Shown: positions 57,701-64,000 of the stretch, one piece after another
How positions within the stretch are numbered: the first letter of the stretch is position 1
Layout: every line of letters starts with the position of its first letter
Source: Ulva prolifera
Taxonomy: Eukaryota > Chlorophyta > Ulvophyceae > Ulvales > Ulvaceae
Length of the DNA stretch: 64,000 nucleotides
Assembly (NCBI GenBank): GCA_023078555.1
Contig: CM041196.1
Coordinates: 7,389,985 to 7,453,984, forward strand
Direction of reading: 5' to 3'
Position numbers and translations under genes: made by a program
The notes under the pieces: model-generated
The model's database searches: none
What the model was told of the DNA's origin: nothing
Seen by the model: only the letters and a program-made list of their open reading frames with translations

Positions 57701-59846
57701 GACCCTTTACTGTGGACTGGAGATGGGAATTTGATCTGCGTTCATTGATGGGATCGGCACGCTGACTTGGCACTGATCACGCCCATGGGTGTGGGCCACA
57801 CGATGGCTGAAAACAATGCGCTGTAGCACCACAAAGATGTAAACAGGTGTGGATGCTTCAGGGCACCGTCTGGAGTTCATGACACAGACCTGGGGACTGG
57901 TCCACTCAACCGCCTTGAGAAACGGGATGACCGTGCCGCTCTGCTTCGCCAGGTAGTACCGGAACTTAGAGACCTGCGCCTTCTGGTGGTTAGCGAGCGG
58001 CTTGGACGGAGGGAGCTTCATCACCTGCCGCAGGATCGCCAGCTCCCCCTTGTTTGGCTTAGCATCCCTGCACCACAGCGGATTCGCCATGCAAAACCAT
58101 ACAGCGCGCATCACCAGCGTGCCTTCACGACACACAGCTACCCAGCACCTGGCCGTGACATGTACAGACTCGGATCAATCAAGACCATGATCTGATGCAG
58201 TACCAGGCAAGGCTGCATGACATGCCAGTCGGACCGGGCGGTGCCCCGCCTGGCCGATGCAAGCCTTAGCCCATTGCTTGGCAGCGCTGCGCCAGCCACC
58301 AGTGCGCAGCAGCCACTACACACACCAGCAGGGGAAGCACCTGTCGGAGCCTGTGGTCGCGAGGGCCTGGCTGAGTTTAAGGGCCTTGTACTCACATGGA
58401 TTGGGCTCGTGGCCGCTGAGCGCCTGCTCGACCTCAGGGTCCTGGAACGCCTCCGGGTGGCCCCCGCGTGCCCCCCCCCGCACCCCCACCCGAGGCGCCT
58501 GTGCCAGCTGCATGCTGGGCTGGCTGTAGAGCACAGCAAAGTCGAATGACGGCAGGAAGAGCACCAGCTGCAGGCCGTTCCCTGGCTGCACAGCAGGCCC
58601 TGTCAGTGCATGCCCGGCTGGCGCATTCACCGCAGGCCTGCGAAGCAGCACACCACATCCTGCTGTGCGCATTCACAGAAGGCCCGGCACCGAAGCGTGC
58701 ACTGCCTGCCACACTCGCAGGTGCACAAGCACTCTGTGAGCGATCTGAGCCAGCAGGGCGGTGCTGTATACGTGCGTCCAGAGCCAAAGATGCGTGGACG
58801 GCGTCAATTCAGCAGTACATGAGCACCGGTGATGATGATGCCGCATTCATTTGGACACTGGCGACTCCGCAGCGCGAGGCCGTGCAAGGCACAAAGCACC
58901 GCCCGCATTCCGCAACTGCAGGGGCACGGTGGAGAGAGTTGTGAGCTTCCAGCAGGTGTGCAGTCACAGCACGCAGAGCCACAGCGCACCTGTGGTTCTG
59001 CAGCCTGTTTGTCCGCCACTGCCTTGAGCGTTTTGCGGTCCAACCATGAGCACCGCGGCAGCTCACGCCGCTCGAGCTGCTTCAGCTTCTGGTCCAGCCT
59101 GCCCTGCACGCCCTTGGTGCTCACAGAGGTCTTGCCTGGCGTGGAGGATGGCCACTGCAAGTCTGGGGGCACGCCGGGACACAGCTGGAGCTTCTGGAAT
59201 CCACACTTGAGGCGGCCTTTCTTGCTGAAGAGGGGCATCACCGTGCTGCCGACAAGCGCAGGCTCTCCAGTCTCACCCACAGCCCAGACGGATAGTCCCA
59301 GAACGCACGAGGGGAGGAGGTCACAGCCCTGCATGCGCCTTCTCGGTTGTGCCTGCATGGCTCATGCAGTACGGCGCTGATCGCCAGCTGGTGCTAGCAA
59401 CAGAGGCTGCAGGCATATGAGTGGACGTGCGACCGCGGTGGAGACCAAAGCTGCAGGGCCGGCTGCTGCGCACCCGTGCTGTGAATGGTATGCAGCCTGC
59501 CGCATTTGCTGCATTCCACTCACACCCGTGCGGACCGGCAGGGGCCCAGGTACTCCTGACCGGGCCGTCAAAGGTATGACCTTCGACTGCCATAGCTGCC
59601 TCGACACATACATCTATGGGAGTGACATCTTCGTTTCCAAACTGCGACCTGTGGTGCTGGAATTGTGGTAGAGGTCCGAGCAGCCGAGCCACAGATGGTT
59701 GGATCTGTATGTCGTGCTCCTGGTTCATTTAAAGGAACATCACATGCGCATAGCTTCGTGAGCATGCGGTATATGGGTCAATCATGACAGCATGTACTCA
59801 CCGTCTGTGTCACGTCATGGCTCAGCACGTACTGAAACAGCGCCAT
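54721..59846 (-). CDS. VPS34: Class III phosphatidylinositol 3-kinase VPS34
   Basis: Makes PI3P for autophagy and endosomal sorting. A gene of about 13 or more exons. Exon 1 (59846-59802) MALFQYVLSHDVTQT joins in phase to 59704 onward (IQPSVARLLGPLPQ), the C2 domain; it continues with LVGSTVMPLFSKKGRLKCGF and LPRCSWLDRKTLKAV (59.25-59.0 kb) and VLFLPSFDFAVLYSQP (58.55 kb). The helical PIK domain follows: GELAILRQVMKLPP and FRYYLAKQSGTVIPFLKAVE (58.1-57.9 kb), ALQMLSTAFRSNPAVREFGV (57.5 kb), FLVDRSWRSTRLAVALHWAL (57.0 kb). Kinase domain: MIFKSGDDLRQDQFVCQ|LIGIMDMALKR, ENLDLRLTPYWVLP, catalytic GDRHLENLLL (DRHxxN kept; Glu replaces the usual Asp), GKLFHI|DFGYVLG activation loop start, then the C-terminal helix RTHIFALIEQSITNMLAPM. 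One C2 exon near 59.5 kb could not be placed exactly. No class I Ras-binding or p85 regions. Confidence 0.93.
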
Positions 59847-60500
59847 TCTGAGGAAGTCATGCAATGCCTACGTGGCCAAATTATCGCTTGTTGCCTATAA
59901 TGATCCTTTGTGATGTTGGGTGGAAGGCAGATCCAGGCTGCAGCGGGTACTATCGGGCAGGCGAGCTGCTGCAATCGCATGTGTCGAGGCTTGGGATTTG
60001 ATCGTGTTCATGCTCTGCACCAGCCTTTCTGGTACACGTAGGGACACGCCGCGATCACATGAAGCCAGACAAGCCTGTCACCAACAGTGCTGTAGCGGGA
60101 CTTCTTGCTCAACGTGTGGACCTGGGTCAGATCGACGTGAAAACGATGGTTCAAAGACAGCTGCTCGTGAGAACATGGCACCACAGCGCCTAAATACTGG
60201 TAGCGACAGGATTCTATTGTTGATACAATCACTGTGTTGTTCTGATGCTGATGTGATCATTCATGTCGAACACCTGGCTGCATGATTTTTGTGACCACCG
60301 TCGCGGTGGCCAAGGGCGACAGAGTGTTCCGCGGGTGGCTCAAAACGTAGCACCCGCGCCTGGGCCGGGGGCCTGCTGCACTTCAAGTGAATCACATCGT
60401 AACAGGTGAAACACATCTTAACAGTCATACATCCCGAGCGAACGCTGCACATCCCAGGTACAAGAGTGTTGCTGAACCGCAGCGTAGCAACAGTAGCACC
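59847..60500. other. Intergenic region between divergent VPS34 and bL35m genes
   Basis: No gene called. A forward frame at about 60040-60190 (HMKPDKPVTNSAVAGLLAQR, ending at a stop near 60194) is protein-like and might be an exon of a small gene, but it has no recognised family and no clear start. Confidence 0.3.
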
Positions 60501-61143
60501 ATGTCAGCATTGCGTTTTGCCCCTAGCCAATGCTTGAGTATACTTCAGTCCTTTGTATGGATTAGTCGGCCAACTTTAGGCTCTGCAGCTCTGACAAGTG
60601 GCGGGATCTCCAAGAGCGGGTGCCCTATCACCATGCTATCAGCTGCATGTATCTGTCAGTGATCTGCTCCACTACCTGATGTAATATCAAAGAATAGGGA
60701 TATGGCGAGCTACTCATGCAGGATCTGCAGCTTAGCCGTGCACCAGTGTCGTCAAGATGGGCAAGTGAAGCATCACACTGACGGGTGTGTTGGAACATCT
60801 GCAAGTCTGTCGACTATCCATCTACAACGCCGATTCAAGCATGGCCATAAACGAAAAGGGTGCGATGCACTCATCGTCTTGTTGACCGAGGATCATGGTT
60901 GTGGAGAAGATGACAATGTCTCAGGGTACTGATGCGTCAGAAGTCTATGAATGGTCAGGTAACCTCGTTTGCAGGTCGTTCATGGAACGAATTAAAAAGA
61001 CTGCCGATGGCATGTTCATAGCACGCCACCCTCATTACCGGCATAAACGCTACCAAAAGTCCACGTCACAGCTGAACAGGTTGAAGGGAACATTTGTGCT
61101 CCCAAACTTCTTGCAACGCAAGCTTCGAAAAGCGGGCTTCTAA
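60501..61143 (+). CDS. Probable mitochondrial ribosomal protein bL35
   Basis: The last exon (about 60976-61143) encodes SFMERIKKTADGMFIARHPH, then YRHKRYQKSTSQLNRLKGTF and a Lys/Arg-rich end RKLRKAGF. The order (K-x-R-x-K-x-T-x-x-G-K/M, then H-x-x-x-K-x-x-x-K-x-x-x-x-L-R/K-G) is that of bL35. A likely first exon at 60501-60618 starts MSALRFAPSQCLSILQSFVW and lacks acidic residues, like a mitochondrial targeting sequence. One or more short exons between 60620 and 60960 must supply the L-K-T-x-K segment; I could not fix them. A plastid bL35 or another small basic ribosomal protein is the alternative. Confidence 0.55.
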
Positions 61144-62400
<1,257 letters not shown>

Positions 62401-62855
62401 ATGTGGTCGATTTTTGAAAGTGACACTGCAAACGCAGTTGCACGTGGAGCTGGGCTGGGAGGTGCTCTCGGAGCGTCCATCGGTACGGATCCTTGTAGCA
62501 TCGGCGTCCGCAACCTCGTGCCGGTGCCTCCGGCAACATCCCAGCGTTATACAGTGGCATCTGCGGTTTGCAGGCTCACTGTATGGCACGTATGATGCCT
62601 ACACCGCCAAGGTGCGCTGTGCCATCAGGTTTTGCAAGAAGCAGGTGCATGCACGACCTCAAGCTGAGGTGTTTGTCTGCAGATCCCCGGCTTGTATAAG
62701 CTTCGTCACATAGGAACTCACACTCTCACTACCAGTGCGGTGCGTGCGTCTCTGTGAACTCCCTGGTTTGCAGTGTGGAGGCCTCGTGGACATGAACCAC
62801 GTGTTTGCAGGCGTTTGCTGTGCTGGTGGGTTGTGGGGCTCTGTTGCGACGGTGA
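62401..62855 (+). CDS. ROMO1/Mgr2-like mitochondrial inner-membrane protein
   Basis: Four short exons in phase: 62401-62482, 62574-62611, 62683-62739 and 62811-62855, 73 residues, the family's usual size. Romo1/Mgr2 is a small hairpin protein of the inner membrane associated with the TIM23 translocase, where it gates lateral release of precursors. Exon 1 MWSIFESDTANAVARG then AGLGGALGASIG is a glycine-zipper membrane helix; exon 2 SLYGTYDAYTAK and exon 3 IPGLYKLRHIGTHTLTTSA are the loop and start of the second helix; exon 4 AFAVLVGCGALLRR completes it. The pattern YGTY-(x)n-PGL-x-K-x-R-x-IG-x-x-T matches the plant 'ROS modulator-like' members. Exon 4 uses the second of two nearby cag acceptors because only that one gives a family-like end. 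Confidence 0.82.
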
Positions 62856-63244
62856 AGTGCAAGGACTCAAATGATGTTTCATGCACGTTTACATACAGTC
62901 ACCCAATCCACACGAGCTGTGGTGCTTGTCACACAATGTTCCTTGCCAGTGCACTCTGTGTACTTGAGACAAGCTGGCCGCTCATTGAGATGACCGCTGC
63001 GTGCGGGACGTCCGTGAACTCACACAAGGTTGTAATTACGCAGCCGCTATTTACAATTGACAGTTTCGATGTGAGAGTGATGGATACCGCTGGTGAGCAA
63101 ATGCAATTTAGCCCAGGTTAAATTCACATCCTACGGGCATGGCTGCGTTGGCATTTACCATGTGTGTCATGTCCTTTCGGTTCACATTGTAACAGATTTT
63201 CATGCACTGATGCTAGTCCTGAGCTGAAGCTGACAGGGCAGGCA
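62856..63244. other. Intergenic region, converging 3' flanks
   Basis: No gene seen. TGTAA at about 63030 may be the poly(A) signal of the ROMO1-like gene. Confidence 0.35.
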
Positions 63245-63982
63245 TCACCGTTGCAAATGTCCTTTGCCGGCAGAGCACAAATGCCGGACCGCGAGGGCTA
63301 GCTCGGCCGGATCACTTTCTTTCAGAACTGTTTCATCTACATCCCAGAGCTGCTTGAACTGCTCTATCCCGTGGTGGATGTCAAGCTGCAACAGCTCTGG
63401 ATCTTCATGAATCATGGAAACGACGTCAGCACCTGCCAGCTGAACTTGCAGCAAGGCCATCATGTCTGCCATTCTTCGCAGACACTGTTCTGATGAGAGA
63501 AGGTAGCAATCCGGTGACCGTTGAATCAGGATACTTGCGTCACATCCTGCACGTGTGTTGTGGAACACCTCATATCCGTGACAGGTACAAGGGACAGATG
63601 ATCTACACGGGGCCACCTAATTGGCAGATGTAGACATGCTGAATCAGTCAGGTGCATCATGGAGGCACACATGCAGCCTTCATAAGTTGATAAACACACC
63701 TCGAAAGAGATTCTTCATGAGTATGAGGCGAGCCGCCATTTGACCATGTGACAGTTCCAAAACACTTGGGCAGCGCCGAACAATCCTAGCTGCGATTGAT
63801 CTGTCAACCAGCATCAACACTTCTAGCCTTTCTAGTTCGGGTGCACTGAGAAGATGGTCGATATCGCAGTCTGTTGACCCCTGCTGGACATGCCCATCGC
63901 CTATACTGGTCACGATCGAGTTGTACATTCGACCCACTATTGAGCCTGGACCTGCACATGGGCCAACATCCAATTTGCACAT
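63245..63982 (-). CDS. mTERF-like organellar regulator, right end unresolved
   Basis: Two exons: up to 63982 (or beyond) down to 63700, and 63546-63245, joined in phase (G|GA gives KNLFRGCDASILIQ). mTERF proteins are stacks of ~30-residue helical repeats that bind organellar nucleic acid and act in transcription, splicing or translation. The repeats are visible: DRSIAARIVRRCPSVLELSH, ILIQRSPDCYLLSSEQCLRR, AGADVVSMIHEDPELLQLDI and ELALAVRHLCSAGKG, each with the L-x-x-P-x-x-L type turn. The stop is at 63245. The upstream part probably continues past the window through a cag acceptor near 63958; there is an in-frame stop just before the Met at 63982. Only about two to three repeats are inside the window, so assignment is moderate. 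Confidence 0.6.
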
Positions 63983-64000
63983 CTCAGAAATCTAAGGACG

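Overview
This is a piece of an intron-rich eukaryotic nuclear genome, most likely a green alga (Chlorophyta, possibly a trebouxiophyte). The evidence is the gene content: plant-type genes such as a prenylated ubiquitin-fold (MUB) protein, a ZOP1-type splicing factor, a plastid inner-membrane YtxH-like protein and a plant-style single-domain rhodanese; GC-rich exons with many short introns, often with GTGCG-type donors and tgcag acceptors; and TGTAA, the chlorophyte polyadenylation signal, 20-70 nt after several stop codons. I placed exons by hand from protein-family conservation plus GT/AG sites and checked reading phase across most joins. No rRNA, tRNA, CRISPR, LTR element or other transposon was recognised.

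Left part (1-25 kb): the 3' end of an unidentified gene; a MUB protein; a MaoC-type (R)-hydratase whose last codons appear to overlap the start of a DNA polymerase delta POLD3-like subunit; a reverse-strand coiled-coil gene head-to-head with a very large Sfi1-repeat (centrin-binding) gene; LST8 (TOR complex WD40 protein) head-to-head with an RWDD1/DFRP2-like gene; a plastid-type rhodanese converging on RWDD1; and the YtxH-like plastid protein.

Middle part (25-45 kb): SYF1/XAB2 (spliceosomal HAT-repeat protein, nine exons, one of them apparently ended by a GC donor next to a CA microsatellite); a reverse-strand BTB-LRR gene that converges on SYF1 with almost touching polyadenylation signals; ZOP1 head-to-head with the BTB-LRR gene; and two duplicated rolling-stone-like membrane protein genes with the same intron positions. 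Stretches 37.0-40.3 and 41.6-44.8 kb are largely unresolved.

Right part (45-64 kb): a ten-or-more-exon gene for a bacterial-type NAD+-dependent DNA ligase carrying an extra helix-hairpin-helix pair at its N-terminus; a small lysine-rich reverse-strand gene; ribosomal protein eL33 (RPL35A); cytochrome c oxidase subunit 6b; the class III PI3-kinase VPS34; a probable mitochondrial bL35; a long (AC)n tract; a ROMO1/Mgr2-like mitochondrial protein; and an mTERF-like gene cut by the window edge.

The genes are mostly unrelated housekeeping functions, but some themes recur: DNA replication/repair (POLD3, NAD+ ligase), splicing (SYF1, ZOP1), TOR/autophagy signalling (LST8, VPS34) and mitochondrial biogenesis (COX6B, bL35m, ROMO1-like, mTERF). 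The most unusual item is the intron-split, HhH-extended NAD+ ligase.
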